Positions 51,842 to 61,017 of a stretch of 64,000 nt of DNA are shown here, piece by piece (the stretch's first letter is position 1; each line of letters begins with the position of its first letter). Made by a program: the position numbers and the translations under genes. The notes beneath the pieces are model-generated. The model was given only the letters and a program-made list of their open reading frames with translations, was not told where the DNA came from and made no database searches. Source of the DNA: JACJXW01 sp964418125 (GTDB lineage Bacteria > Bacteroidota > Bacteroidia > Chitinophagales > Saprospiraceae). The stretch covers positions 21,513-85,512 of the forward strand of contig CAYQKY010000017.1 in NCBI GenBank assembly GCA_964418125.1, given 5' to 3'.

Positions 51842-52420
51842 TTAAAACCGGTAGTTTATGCCCAGAGATACCACATGGGGCGCTCCGACAGCCAGTTCTC
51901 CTCCGATGCCGAGGTTTTCTGTAAAGAAACTCCGCATCCCAAAGAGGATCAGCTGAGGCGCAAAGGCCGGGCCGCTGGCCTTGGGCGGGTCGAAATTGGG
52001 GTTGTCGGTGCCCACGTCCAGCGACCAGTTGCTCATGCCTACCCGCAGGCCGGAATACATATCCATGGTTTCGGAATTGCCGTAGTGGAAAAGGCCCCGG
52101 ACGGCCAGGTTGAAACGGGACAGGCGGACGTCGAAATTCTCATTCGTTTCTCCATAGTCCGAATAGGCCAGGTTGAAACTTTGGTAGGAGATCCCACCGC
52201 CCAGGCTCACCCTGTTTGTCAGCGCATAATCGTAGGTGAACTGCACCGCCGGCGGCGTGGAAGCGTCAACGTTGGCGTCGATCTCCGAAAGGCTGAACAG
52301 GGCGCTGGCCAGGCTGAACCCGGTATGGAGCCCGACGGCGGATTGCCCTTCCTGATTCTGGGCCGGTAAAAAAGTAGCGCAGCCCAGGAAAAGTACGAGG
52401 AATAAGGGAATGGTTTTCAT
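51842..52420 (-). CDS. Outer-membrane beta-barrel protein
   Basis: 192 residues from ATG 52420 (MKTIPLFLVLFLGCATFLPA|QNQ, signal peptide); 13 extra in-frame residues upstream are unlikely. Alternating strands with Gly turns (SLGGGISYQSFNLAYSDYGE, RLSRFNLAVRGLFHYG) and a terminal LGINYRF indicate a small OmpA/OmpW-like barrel that ends in an aromatic residue, as needed for BAM. Function unknown. It is transcribed alone, in the same direction as the propeller kinase downstream. Confidence 0.75.
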   Translation of the reverse strand: MKTIPLFLVLFLGCATFLPAQNQEGQSAVGLHTGFSLASALFSLSEIDANVDASTPPAVQFTYDYALTNRVSLGGGISYQSFNLAYSDYGETNENFDVRLSRFNLAVRGLFHYGNSETMDMYSGLRVGMSNWSLDVGTDNPNFDPPKASGPAFAPQLILFGMRSFFTENLGIGGELAVGAPHVVSLGINYRF

Positions 52421-52600
52421 AGGTCCTGTTTTGTGTACTTCCCTCCAACGCAGGGGCATTGCTCTTTAGCGAAAAGCCGACGGGAATTAACAGGAATTTA
52501 ATGAAAGAGGCCGCCTTTGCCGTTAAAGAGTTTTAATAAATCAGTTTCCTGAAGTAATTTGGCGGGTATTCCAGCAGAAAGAACGAAAAACCGCTACGCC

Positions 52601-53959
52601 ATGAGCCTCAGAAAGAATTTCAGCTTTACCTTCACCGCCCTCATCACCCTTTTCTTCCTGTGGGGGCTGCTCACCTCCCTCAACGACATCCTGGTGCCCC
52701 ACCTCAAGGCGGCCTTCGACCTCAGGCACTGGCAGGCCCAGCTCATCCAGTTCTTTTTCTTTGGCGCCTATTTTCTGATGAGTATTCCGGCGGGGTATAT
52801 CATCCGGCGGACGGGCTACAAGCGGGGCATCGTCATCGGGCTGGTGCTGATGGGGCTGGGGTGTTTTATCTTCTATCCGGCCTCCATCGTCCAGGTTTAC
52901 GGCATCTTCCTGCTGGCCTTGTTCATCCTGGCCTCCGGCATCACCATCCTGCAGGTGGCGGCCAATCCCTATGTGGCCATCATCGGCCCGGAGGAAACTG
53001 CCGCCAGCCGCCTCAACCTGGCGCAGGGCTTCAACTCCCTCGGTCACACCATCGCTCCCCTTTTCGGTTCCTGGCTCATCCTGCAGAATACGGATATCGT
53101 GGATGTATCCACCGTTCAGGGGCCCTACATCTTTCTGGCTGTAGCCCTCATCGTTATCGGCGTCATCTTTTATTTCCTGAAATTGCCGGTCATTGAATAC
53201 GAGGAAACCACCCGGGCCGGCTTTTCTCTGTGGAAGTATCCGCAGCTCTACCTCGGCGCTATCGCCATCTTCTGCTATGTAGGGGCGGAGATCGCCATCG
53301 GCAGCTTCCTGGTGGTATATTTCGAATCGGAACCGACCATACTGCTCGATGTGAAGACGGCAGGCAGTTATGTGGCCTACTACTGGGGCGGGGCTATGGT
53401 GGGCCGCTTCATGGGGGCCATCGCGCTGGGCAGCCTGGAAAAGTCGGGAAAAAAGGCGCTGGAAATGCTGGCCATTCCGGCTATCGCTTTTGCCGTGGTT
53501 TTCATTGTCGCCTCGGTGCGTGGGTTGCCCACTACTATGGCCTTTGGTTTCCTGGCCATGATGCTACTCAACTACTTCGCTTTTCTTTTGGGAAAGAATA
53601 CGCCGCAGAGCATCCTCGCCCTTTTTGCGGGATTCAATATCCTTCTCCTGCTGGTGACGATGTTTACCGGGGGAAAAACGGCCATCTGGTCCGTACTGGG
53701 CATCGGGCTGTTCAACTCTATTATGTGGTCCAACATCTTTACCCTCGCTATTGCGCGTCTCAAACAGTATACCAGCATCGGTTCCTCCCTGCTGGTCATG
53801 ATGATCGTAGGCGGGGCCATCATCCCGCTGACGCAGGGCATCGTGGCCGACCTGCCGGGTATCGGGGTGAAGTTTTCCTTCATCGTGCCGATGATCGCTT
53901 ACGCTTATCTGGTGTTTTACGGGTTGCGGGGGTTCCGGCCGGTGGGGGTTGATTTGTGA
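52601..53959 (+). CDS. fucP: Sugar:H+ symporter of the major facilitator superfamily, FucP-like
   Basis: 452 residues from ATG 52601 (MSLRKNFSFTFTALITLFFL) with 12 hydrophobic segments. LTSLNDILVPHLKAAFDLRH in TM1, FFFGAYFLMSIPAGYIIRRT and LQVAANPYVAIIGPEETAAS are the conserved blocks of the fucose/glucose-galactose FucP subfamily. Many members carry L-fucose, others glucose or other sugars, so the substrate is not certain. The next gene, a secreted amylase on the same strand 166 bases downstream, suggests a glucan-related role, but both may have their own promoters. Confidence 0.87.
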   Translation: MSLRKNFSFTFTALITLFFLWGLLTSLNDILVPHLKAAFDLRHWQAQLIQFFFFGAYFLMSIPAGYIIRRTGYKRGIVIGLVLMGLGCFIFYPASIVQVYGIFLLALFILASGITILQVAANPYVAIIGPEETAASRLNLAQGFNSLGHTIAPLFGSWLILQNTDIVDVSTVQGPYIFLAVALIVIGVIFYFLKLPVIEYEETTRAGFSLWKYPQLYLGAIAIFCYVGAEIAIGSFLVVYFESEPTILLDVKTAGSYVAYYWGGAMVGRFMGAIALGSLEKSGKKALEMLAIPAIAFAVVFIVASVRGLPTTMAFGFLAMMLLNYFAFLLGKNTPQSILALFAGFNILLLLVTMFTGGKTAIWSVLGIGLFNSIMWSNIFTLAIARLKQYTSIGSSLLVMMIVGGAIIPLTQGIVADLPGIGVKFSFIVPMIAYAYLVFYGLRGFRPVGVDL

Positions 53960-54087
53960 TTGGTTGGCCGTCTCTGCGGGGCAGCTAAAATTCGTGACTG
54001 GTTGATTTGTTCATTCGTAAGGGCGCTCTGGCTCAGCCGGCTTTGGCGGAAACGCCGGGAGATATTAATAATGCCGTGCAGAAAGCT

Positions 54088-54095
54088 TAATTTTG
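54088..54095 (+). promoter_or_regulatory. Promoter -7 box of the amylase gene
   Basis: TAATTTTG is a perfect TAnnTTTG match 30 bases before ATG 54125. No clear TTTG is found at -33. Confidence 0.4.
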
Positions 54096-54124
54096 CCACA
54101 GTTTTCCAATCATAAATCAAATCC

Positions 54125-56686
54125 ATGCGCGCCTTTTTGTTCATCCTGCTTTCTCTGAATTTCACTACCATCAACAGTCAAACCGTCGACGTCACCTTCC
54201 GGGTAGACATGAGCGCCGAGACAGTGGCGGCCAGCGGCGTCCACATCGCCGGCAGTTTTCAGTCGGCCGCCGGGCTGGGTAACGACTGGAATCCCGCCTC
54301 CACCCCTCTGCAGGGCCCGGACGGGAATGACATCTTCGAGATCACCGTTTCCCTGCCGCCCGGTACCTACGAATACAAATACATCAACGGAAGCGCCTGG
54401 GGGCTGGATGAAAACCCGCCTTCCGAATGCTCCGTAGGCAGTACCAACAACCGGGTAGTAACGGTCGGGAATACCGGGCTCGTGCTGCCGGCCGTCCCCT
54501 TCAATGGCTGCCTTTCAAAGCTTCGCCTGGCGGTGAATATGTCCGGGCAGGAGGTTTCTCCTCAGGGTGTGCACGTCATGGGGGATTTCCAGGAGGCCGC
54601 CGGATTTCCGCAGGACTGGGCTCCGGGATCCGTGTCCCTGCAGGATCAGAACAAAGACGGTACGTACGAAGTAGAACTGATCGTCCCGCCAGGCGAATAC
54701 CAGTATCTGTTTGTAAACGGGAATACCCTGTCCGGCGCGGAAAACCTGCCCGAAGGGTGCACCGTACTGGATGACAACAGCAGCCGGAACCGCATACATG
54801 CTTATGCCCCCGGTACGGAAAGCCCTTCAGTTCCCTGTTTCAACAGCTGTGAGGAATGCCATCCGGCCGTCGTATTTGACTACAGCACCGAATGGTGGAA
54901 CGATGCGGTCTTTTATGAGGTCTTCGTCCGCAGTTTCTACGACAGCGACGGGGACGGCATCGGCGACTTTCAGGGGCTGATCGCGAAGCTGGATTACCTC
55001 AACGACGGCAATCCCGACACCCACAGCGACCTCGGCGTCACGGGCATCTGGCTCATGCCGATGATGGAGTCGCCGAGTTATCACGGCTACGACGTTACCG
55101 ATTATTATGCTACTGAGCCGGACTATGGCTCGATGGAAGACTTCGAGGCTTTTCTCGACGCCGCCCATCAGCGGGGCATCAAGGTCATCATCGACCTGGT
55201 GCTGAACCACTCCTCCAGCCAGCACCCCTGGTTCATTCAGTCGGCCAACGGCGTCGGCGGCTATCGCGACTGGTATATATGGGCCGATAACGACCCCGGC
55301 CAAACCGGCCCCTGGGGGCAGGACATCTGGCACCCGAGGGGCGGCGATTATTACTACGGCCTGTTCTGGAGCGGGATGCCCGACCTGAACTACACCCACC
55401 CGCCCGTAAAAGAGGAAATGTTCAACGTGGCCGATTTCTGGCTGGACAAAGGCGTGGACGGATACCGGCTGGACGCCATCAAATACCTGGTGGAAGACGG
55501 TAATATACTGGAAGATACGGACGCGACTTTTGGCGTGCTGGAGGAATTCAACGACGTGTACAAAGACAACAACCCTTCCGCCTTCACCGTGGGCGAGGTT
55601 TGGTCGAATACCGATGCCATTATTCCCTACGTACAAAACGGCCGCCTGGATGTATGCTTCGAATTCGGCCTGGCAGGGGCCATTCTCAACGCCGTAAACA
55701 ATGGAGATCCGGCGGGCCTGGAGCAGCAGTTACTGGCCGTGCAGGCGGCCTATCCGGTTTTGCAGTACGCCACTTTTCTGACCAACCACGATATGGACCG
55801 GGTATTCAGCACGCTGGGCGCCGATTTCGATAAAATGAAACTGGCCGCTTCCCTTTACCTGGCGGCGCCGGGCATTCCGTTCCTGTATTACGGCGAGGAG
55901 GTTGGCATGGTGGGCACGGGCGCCCATCCCAACATTCGCCGCCCCATGCAGTGGTCGGACGGAGCCCACGGAGGTTTTTCCACGGTTACACCCTGGCAGC
56001 CGCCCGGCGGTAATTATCTGAGTAATAATGTAGCCGCAATGGCCGATGACCCTGGTTCCCTCCTTCAGCACTACCGCCGGCTCATCCGGATCCGCAACGA
56101 ACAGCCCGCCCTGCGGCGGGGGCGGACGGTGATGATCGAACCCGCGGCAGGCGATGTCCTTAGTTTCGCAAGGGTATACGAGGACGAGGCTGTCGTCGTT
56201 GTGGCCAATTTGGGGACTTCCGCCATTCAGCCGTCCCTTTCCCTGCCCCTTTCCTCTCTGCCCCCGGGCGAATACCTGGCTTCCGAATTGTTGGGCCAGC
56301 AGCCCTTCGGCGCGATCACCATCGATGCCAATGGCGGTTTTACCGGCTGGCCGGCCAACGGCCAGTCTCTTGCCGGGCGTTCTACCTGGATCTTGTCCTT
56401 GTCTTTGGAAAGCCCTGCCAGTTCCACCAGGGTAAATCTCCCCACCGGCCGCGTCCGGCTTCTGCCGAACCCCGCGCAGGGGCAGGTGCAGGTTTTGTGG
56501 GAGGCGCCGGTACGGGGCGCGGCGCAGGTGCAGGTTCTCTCTTCTGCCGGCCGTTTGATCTTCTCCGGCATTCTGGAAAACGGCAAACTGGAATTGGACA
56601 CGAACGGCTGGCCGCCGGGCGTTTATTTTGTGCAGGTGTGGGATGAGGAGAAAAGAGCAGTTGAAAAGTTGATGATCGTGAGGTGA
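54125..56686 (+). CDS. Secreted GH13 alpha-amylase family enzyme with T9SS sorting tail
   Basis: 853 residues. Signal peptide at about 1-18, then two copies of a starch-binding immunoglobulin-like (E-set) domain (residues about 20-115 and 130-235; VDMSAETVAASGVHIAGSF and VNMSGQEVSPQGVHVMGDF). The GH13 barrel starts near 260 with WWNDAVFYEVFVRSF. Catalytic motifs are DLVLNHSS (about 357-364), GYRLDAIK (nucleophile D450), GEVWSN (acid E491) and TNHDMDR (D556). A C-terminal T9SS domain (about 775-853; VRLLPNPAQGQVQV...KLMIVR) would place it outside the cell or on its surface. It cleaves alpha-1,4-glucans; the exact product is not predictable. Confidence 0.92.
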   Translation: MRAFLFILLSLNFTTINSQTVDVTFRVDMSAETVAASGVHIAGSFQSAAGLGNDWNPASTPLQGPDGNDIFEITVSLPPGTYEYKYINGSAWGLDENPPSECSVGSTNNRVVTVGNTGLVLPAVPFNGCLSKLRLAVNMSGQEVSPQGVHVMGDFQEAAGFPQDWAPGSVSLQDQNKDGTYEVELIVPPGEYQYLFVNGNTLSGAENLPEGCTVLDDNSSRNRIHAYAPGTESPSVPCFNSCEECHPAVVFDYSTEWWNDAVFYEVFVRSFYDSDGDGIGDFQGLIAKLDYLNDGNPDTHSDLGVTGIWLMPMMESPSYHGYDVTDYYATEPDYGSMEDFEAFLDAAHQRGIKVIIDLVLNHSSSQHPWFIQSANGVGGYRDWYIWADNDPGQTGPWGQDIWHPRGGDYYYGLFWSGMPDLNYTHPPVKEEMFNVADFWLDKGVDGYRLDAIKYLVEDGNILEDTDATFGVLEEFNDVYKDNNPSAFTVGEVWSNTDAIIPYVQNGRLDVCFEFGLAGAILNAVNNGDPAGLEQQLLAVQAAYPVLQYATFLTNHDMDRVFSTLGADFDKMKLAASLYLAAPGIPFLYYGEEVGMVGTGAHPNIRRPMQWSDGAHGGFSTVTPWQPPGGNYLSNNVAAMADDPGSLLQHYRRLIRIRNEQPALRRGRTVMIEPAAGDVLSFARVYEDEAVVVVANLGTSAIQPSLSLPLSSLPPGEYLASELLGQQPFGAITIDANGGFTGWPANGQSLAGRSTWILSLSLESPASSTRVNLPTGRVRLLPNPAQGQVQVLWEAPVRGAAQVQVLSSAGRLIFSGILENGKLELDTNGWPPGVYFVQVWDEEKRAVEKLMIVR

Positions 56687-56694
56687 ATGATTCA

Positions 56695-56768
56695 AAGTGA
56701 GCTGACAACTTCGGGTAAGTGTTTAGCACCGCTAAAACACTTACAACTTCGGAGTTGTCTGCTCACTT
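56695..56768. repeat. Three nested inverted repeats between convergent genes
   Basis: The outer stem AAGTGAGC/GCTCACTT (56695-56702 with 56761-56768), middle stem GACAACT/AGTTGTC (56704-56710 with 56753-56759) and inner stem AAGTGTTTAGC/GCTAAAACACTT (56717-56727 with 56731-56742, one bulge) fill the gap. CAACTTCGG occurs twice. No T-run follows on either side. Confidence 0.75.
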
Positions 56769-56776
56769 GAAAAGTT

Positions 56777-58003
56777 CTAAAACAACCGCAACTGCCCGTC
56801 CACCGGCCTGCGCTTCGGTTTGCGCGTCCTTTCCCGGGCATCATCCATCACGGTGCGGCCGCCGTACTGCCTGGACTCCCGCCATTCCTTTTCCACCAGC
56901 TTGTCGAAGTTATCGTTGGGCGTGAAGTTCTCTTCGATCCGTTTTGCCGTTTCGTGCAGGCTTTTGATGGCTTCTTTCTTCTCGGTGTGGCCGATCTTGG
57001 CCTTTTCCACCGCTTTGCTCAGGATGGAGATCGTTTCGTCGTACACTTTGGTAGGAACGGGGAAGGGCTTGCCGTCCTTGCCGCCGTGGGCGAAGGAATA
57101 GCGTGCGGGGTCCCGGAAGCGGGAGGGCGTGCCGAAGATGACCTCGCTGACCAGGGTGAGGGACTGCAGGGTGCGCGGCCCGACGCCCTGCAGAAGAAGC
57201 AGCGATTCGAAATCCTGCAGCTCCTGCTCGTAGGCCAGGGCGATGACGCTGCCCAGCCGCCTCAGGTCGACGTCTTTGGCTTTCACATCATGGTGAGCGG
57301 GCATTCGGATCCGGCGGATCTCCTCCAGCATGCGGGTGGGGTGTTGGGTGGAAATGTCGAGGACGCCTGCCCGGGTTTTGTCGGCAGCGTGGTCGGTAAG
57401 GTTGAGGATGAGCCCCTGGTTTTCGCCGTAGATAGAGGTATGCGGGCTGTCAACGAAGGACTCAAACGCCTGGGAATGCCAGTGATAGCGGCGGGCGTAG
57501 CCGTTCTGTTCGTTCATGCCCTGCTGCACTACCGCCCATTCGCCTTCCTGTGTGACGATGAAAGAATGCAGGTAAATCTGAAAGCCATCCTGAATGGCGG
57601 TATTGTCCACCTTGGCGCTGAGGCGGCTGCTGCGCACCAGCCCCATGCCATCCAGCCCGGTTTTGTCGGCCACCTGCATCAGTTCCTGAGGCGTATTGCG
57701 GGAGTGGCGCCCGCGCCCGCCGCAGACATAGATGCCCAGCTCTTTGGAGATGGGGTTAAGGCCGCGCTTCAGGGCGCCTACCACCGAAGTGGTAATGCCG
57801 GAGGAATGCCAGTCCATGCCCATCACCGCCCCAAAGGACTGGAACCAGAGCGGGTCGCTCAGGCGGCGCACCACTTCGCTCCGGCCGTATTCCACTACCA
57901 GCGCTTCGACAATGGCCCTGCCCAGGCGCGCCATGCGGGTGGCCAGCCAGGGCGGCACGCGCCCGTGATGGAGGGGGAGGTCGGCATGTCCGGATCGTTG
58001 CAT
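56777..58003 (-). CDS. DUF763 family protein
   Basis: 408 residues. The N-terminus QRSGHADLPLHHGRVPPWLA and the blocks DPLWFQSFGAVMGMDWHSSG, VCGGRGRHSRNTPQEL and VVQQGMNEQNGYARRYHWHS are the hallmark of DUF763, a family shared by Archaea and Bacteria with unknown function. FESLLLLQGVGPRTLQSLTL near residue 265-285 resembles a helix-hairpin-helix DNA-binding motif. The last five residues are QLRLF, matching the QLxLF beta-clamp-binding consensus. A DNA-repair or nuclease role is inferred from these two motifs only. It stands alone, convergent with the amylase gene. Confidence 0.88.
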   Translation of the reverse strand: MQRSGHADLPLHHGRVPPWLATRMARLGRAIVEALVVEYGRSEVVRRLSDPLWFQSFGAVMGMDWHSSGITTSVVGALKRGLNPISKELGIYVCGGRGRHSRNTPQELMQVADKTGLDGMGLVRSSRLSAKVDNTAIQDGFQIYLHSFIVTQEGEWAVVQQGMNEQNGYARRYHWHSQAFESFVDSPHTSIYGENQGLILNLTDHAADKTRAGVLDISTQHPTRMLEEIRRIRMPAHHDVKAKDVDLRRLGSVIALAYEQELQDFESLLLLQGVGPRTLQSLTLVSEVIFGTPSRFRDPARYSFAHGGKDGKPFPVPTKVYDETISILSKAVEKAKIGHTEKKEAIKSLHETAKRIEENFTPNDNFDKLVEKEWRESRQYGGRTVMDDARERTRKPKRRPVDGQLRLF

Positions 58004-58170
58004 GTTTTTTTGAAATTATCCCGATTATAACATAGGCGCTCTGAGGCACGCGTTGAAGAATAACAACGCCAATATAAGTTTATACAATTAGTTTTTAAAC
58101 ACCTGGGGTAAAACATTTTTTTTAAAAAACGGATCAACGCCCGTCTTCGTACCTCAGCCGGGTAAAAATC

Positions 58171-58196
58171 CACGAATCCACGAATCCACGAATCCC
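58171..58196. repeat. Tandem CACGAATC words
   Basis: CACGAATC occurs three times (58171, 58180 and 58189, period 9) immediately before the stop codon of the kinase-RapZ fusion gene. There is no complementary arm nearby. Confidence 0.7.
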
Positions 58197-58197
58197 C

Positions 58198-59649
58198 CTA
58201 ATTCTGCCACCCCTTCCTCTCCTGCTCAATATGCTCCAGTTCGACCCGCACGCCATACTTTTCCTTCAGGTGCTTCGCCAGGGCGTCGGCGGCGTAGACG
58301 GAGCGGTGTTGTCCGCCGGTGCAGCCGAAGTTGACGGCCAGGCTGGTGAAGCTGCGCTCGATGTAATCTTCGACGGCGCCGTCGACGATGCGGAAGACGT
58401 CATTGAGGAAGCCTTCCACCTGGCTGTGGTGTTTGAGGAAGTTGATGACCGGCTCGTCGCGCCCGGTGAGTTTCTTGTAGGGTTCGTACCGGCCGGGGTT
58501 GTGGATGAAGCGGCAGTCGAATACGAAGCCGCCGCCGTTGCCGGTGGGGTCGGGGGGGATGCCGTTCTGTTTGTAGGAGAAGCTGTTGATGCGCACGGTG
58601 AGCAGGCTGGAGCTGCCCTTGATCTTGTCGAAAGGCTCGAATTTTTTGGAGGCGACCAGGCTTTCCAGCGCTCGCTTCAGTTCCGGCACCTCGACGGCAA
58701 GTTTATTGTTATCCAGCAGCCACTTGATGTTGCGCAGGGCGAAGGGGATACTCTTGATGAAATATTCCTTGCGCTCGTACAGGCCGCGGAATCCGTAGGT
58801 ACCCAGGACCTGAATGCTGCGGATAAACACATAGCCATAGTAAAACTCGATGAATTGTTTACGGTCGACGGGGATGAGCTTTTCCAGCGTATCCATGTAG
58901 TGCTCCAGCAGGCTCTCGCGGATGTCTTCCGGGATGTTGGCCTTGGCCTGGTAGAGCAGGGAGGCCAGGTCGTACTGCAGCGCCCCCCTGCGCCCGCCCT
59001 GATAGTCGATAAAATAAGGCTCTCCACTTTTGATCATGATATTGCGGGTCTGGAAATCGCGGAACATAAAGTGGCGGGTGTCGGCTTGCAGCAGGTAATC
59101 TGCCAGGCGGTGGATGTCATCTTCCAGCAGTTGCTCGTCGAAGGTGACGTTGGCCAGCTTGAGGAAGTAGTACTTGAACGTATTGAAATCCCACAGCATC
59201 GACTGCTTGTCGAATGCCTCGCGGGGGTAGCATACACTGTAATCCAGCCCGTCTCCTCCCTCGACCTGCAGGTGGGCCAGTTGTTCCACCACCCGCTGAT
59301 AAATGCGGATGAGGTAATCGGGAAAATAGTCCCCTTTTTGCAGCAGGTAGCTGTACAGAGTGGTGAAGCCCAGGTCTTCCTGCAGGTAAACGTGCCCGTC
59401 CAGGTTCTCACAATAGATCTTCGGAACCGGCAGGCCTTTGCTGTGGAAGTGGTGGGAAAAGGTGAGAAAGGCCTGGTTCTCCTTCCGGTCTGGGTTGTAC
59501 GCGCCGATGGCGGACTTGTCGCCGCTCTTCAGGCGGTAGTAAATGCGCCGCGAACCGGAGGGCGCCAGAGGCAAAATGAGCCCCGGCTCTTCGCCGGCCC
59601 ACTCGTAGAACAGCTCGCTGAGGGCCTTTTCGATATCAGATGATTTCAT
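58198..59649 (-). CDS. Fusion of a phosphotransferase (APH/AmgK-like kinase) with a RapZ C-terminal domain
   Basis: 483 residues. Residues 1 to about 330 form an aminoglycoside-phosphotransferase-fold kinase: FRDFQTRNIMIKSGEPYFID holds the catalytic aspartate and asparagine, and IDYQGGRRGALQYDLASLL the metal-binding aspartate. These match the cell-wall sugar kinase AmgK more than drug kinases. Residues about 345-483 match the C-terminal domain of RapZ (FGCTGGQHRSVYAADALAKH), which in E. coli binds glucosamine-6-phosphate. The RapZ P-loop kinase half is absent. A sugar kinase regulated by an amino-sugar phosphate is plausible, supported by the NagB gene 1.4 kb away. Such fusions are known in Bacteroidota but poorly studied. 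Confidence 0.85.
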   Translation of the reverse strand: MKSSDIEKALSELFYEWAGEEPGLILPLAPSGSRRIYYRLKSGDKSAIGAYNPDRKENQAFLTFSHHFHSKGLPVPKIYCENLDGHVYLQEDLGFTTLYSYLLQKGDYFPDYLIRIYQRVVEQLAHLQVEGGDGLDYSVCYPREAFDKQSMLWDFNTFKYYFLKLANVTFDEQLLEDDIHRLADYLLQADTRHFMFRDFQTRNIMIKSGEPYFIDYQGGRRGALQYDLASLLYQAKANIPEDIRESLLEHYMDTLEKLIPVDRKQFIEFYYGYVFIRSIQVLGTYGFRGLYERKEYFIKSIPFALRNIKWLLDNNKLAVEVPELKRALESLVASKKFEPFDKIKGSSSLLTVRINSFSYKQNGIPPDPTGNGGGFVFDCRFIHNPGRYEPYKKLTGRDEPVINFLKHHSQVEGFLNDVFRIVDGAVEDYIERSFTSLAVNFGCTGGQHRSVYAADALAKHLKEKYGVRVELEHIEQERKGWQN

Positions 59650-59721
59650 TGTTTCATTGTTTCATGGGTTGCACGGAATCAGTGAAGCCATAAAGCCGTG
59701 TAACCGTAAAAATCATATCAT

Positions 59722-59770
59722 AGACTTGACAAGTATTCCAGGTAGGCCTGTCGGTAAACTTGTCAAGTCT
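59722..59770. repeat. Inverted repeat at the end of obgE
   Basis: AGACTTGACAAGT (59722-59734) is a perfect 13-bp complement of 59758-59770; the right arm overlaps the obgE stop codon. On the minus strand it is followed by TATGATATGATTTTT, so it could work as the obgE terminator. Confidence 0.75.
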
Positions 59771-60755
59771 TCTCTTCGGCATCTTTATTGACCGTCTCCC
59801 ACAGGAGGTCCTTCAGCTCCTTCAGGCCCTGCTGTGCGACGGCGGAGATGAAGAGGCAGGGTACATCTTTGGGGATATCCACCTTGAGCATTTCCTTCAG
59901 TTCTTCGTCGATGAGGTCGCTCTTGGTGATGGCCAGCACCCGGGGTTTGTCCAGTAGTTCCTCGTTGTACTGGCGCAGTTCGTTGAGCAGGATCTCGTAC
60001 TCCTTTTTGATGTTGCCGGTATCACAGGGGATCATGAAAAGCAGGGTGGCGTTGCGCTCGATGTGGCGCAGGAAGCGATGGCCCAGCCCCTTGCCCTCAT
60101 GGGCCTTTTCGATGATGCCGGGAATGTCGGCAATGACGAATGAGCGCCCGCCTCTGTACTTGACGATGCCCAGGTTAGGCACCAGGGTGGTGAAGGGGTA
60201 ATTGGCAATCTTGGGCTTGGCGGCGGTGATGACGGAAAGCAGGGTGGATTTGCCGGCATTGGGGAAGCCTACCAGGCCTATATCGGCCAGCAGCTTGAGT
60301 TCCAGTATCTTCCACTCCTCTTTTCCCGGTTCTCCGGGCTGCGCATAGCGGGGCGTCTGGTTGGTCGACGATTTGAAGTGGGTGTTGCCCAACCCCCCGC
60401 GGCCGCCTTCCACCAGAATCTTCTCTTCCCCGTCTTTGGTGATCTCGAAGTGAACCTGGCCGGTTTCGGCATCTTTGGCGACGGTGCCCAGAGGCACTTC
60501 GAGGATGACATCTTCCCCGTCGGCCCCCGTTTTGTTGTTGGCGCTGCCGTTGACGCCCGCTCCGGCAATGACGTGCTTGCGGTATTTCAGCGCCAGCAGA
60601 GTCCACACGTTGCGGTTGCCGCGCAGGATGATGTGCCCTCCCCGGCCGCCGTCGCCCCCGTCGGGGCCGCCGCGCGGGTTCTTCCGGTCGCGCAGAAAGT
60701 GGACCGAGCCGGCCCCGCCCGCGCCCGACCGGCAGCATATTTTTACATAATCTAC
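59763..60755 (-). CDS. obgE: GTPase Obg, start lost in an assembly gap
   Basis: About 331 residues are visible. The N-terminal glycine-rich Obg domain continues past the first usable in-window start: reading toward the gap gives VDYVKICCRSGAGGAGSVHF and GGPDGGDGGRGGHIILRGNR. Only three to six residues and the ATG are therefore missing, inside the Ns at 60756-60855. The G domain shows GFPNAGKSTLL (Walker A), DIPGIIE (switch II) and TKSDLID (NKxD-like). Obg helps ribosome assembly and stress responses. The C-terminal OCT domain seen in some Obg proteins is absent, as often in this phylum. Confidence 0.95.
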   Translation of the reverse strand, partial: VDYVKICCRSGAGGAGSVHFLRDRKNPRGGPDGGDGGRGGHIILRGNRNVWTLLALKYRKHVIAGAGVNGSANNKTGADGEDVILEVPLGTVAKDAETGQVHFEITKDGEEKILVEGGRGGLGNTHFKSSTNQTPRYAQPGEPGKEEWKILELKLLADIGLVGFPNAGKSTLLSVITAAKPKIANYPFTTLVPNLGIVKYRGGRSFVIADIPGIIEKAHEGKGLGHRFLRHIERNATLLFMIPCDTGNIKKEYEILLNELRQYNEELLDKPRVLAITKSDLIDEELKEMLKVDIPKDVPCLFISAVAQQGLKELKDLLWETVNKDAEEKT

Positions 60756-60855
60756 NNNNNNNNNNNNNNNNNNNNNNNNNNNNNNNNNNNNNNNNNNNNN
60801 NNNNNNNNNNNNNNNNNNNNNNNNNNNNNNNNNNNNNNNNNNNNNNNNNNNNNNN
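60756..60855. other. Assembly gap of 100 Ns
   Basis: Exactly 100 unknown bases, the usual placeholder for a gap of unsure length. It hides the start of obgE and possibly its promoter. Confidence 0.98.
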
Positions 60856-61017
60856 TTCCGGCCCGCAAAGATAACGCTTTACCCGGTTCAATCGTTTTTT
60901 GCAGCAAAAACCAGCGAAGAATTCAATAACCTGCCATTAATCATGCTCATTTTATCCATATTTATAGGTTTCTTTTCCGTAGATTTCAGACCTTTGCCTT
61001 AGAAAAAATCCAAATTC

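Noticed and set aside
58171..58196. Possible CRISPR array
   Set aside because: Only three 8-9 bp words without spacers and no cas genes; it is a local tandem word.
58231..59643. 470-residue open frame opposite the kinase-RapZ gene
   Set aside because: Low-complexity Val/Gly/Ala composition typical of antisense GC-rich shadows; the minus strand has kinase and RapZ motifs.
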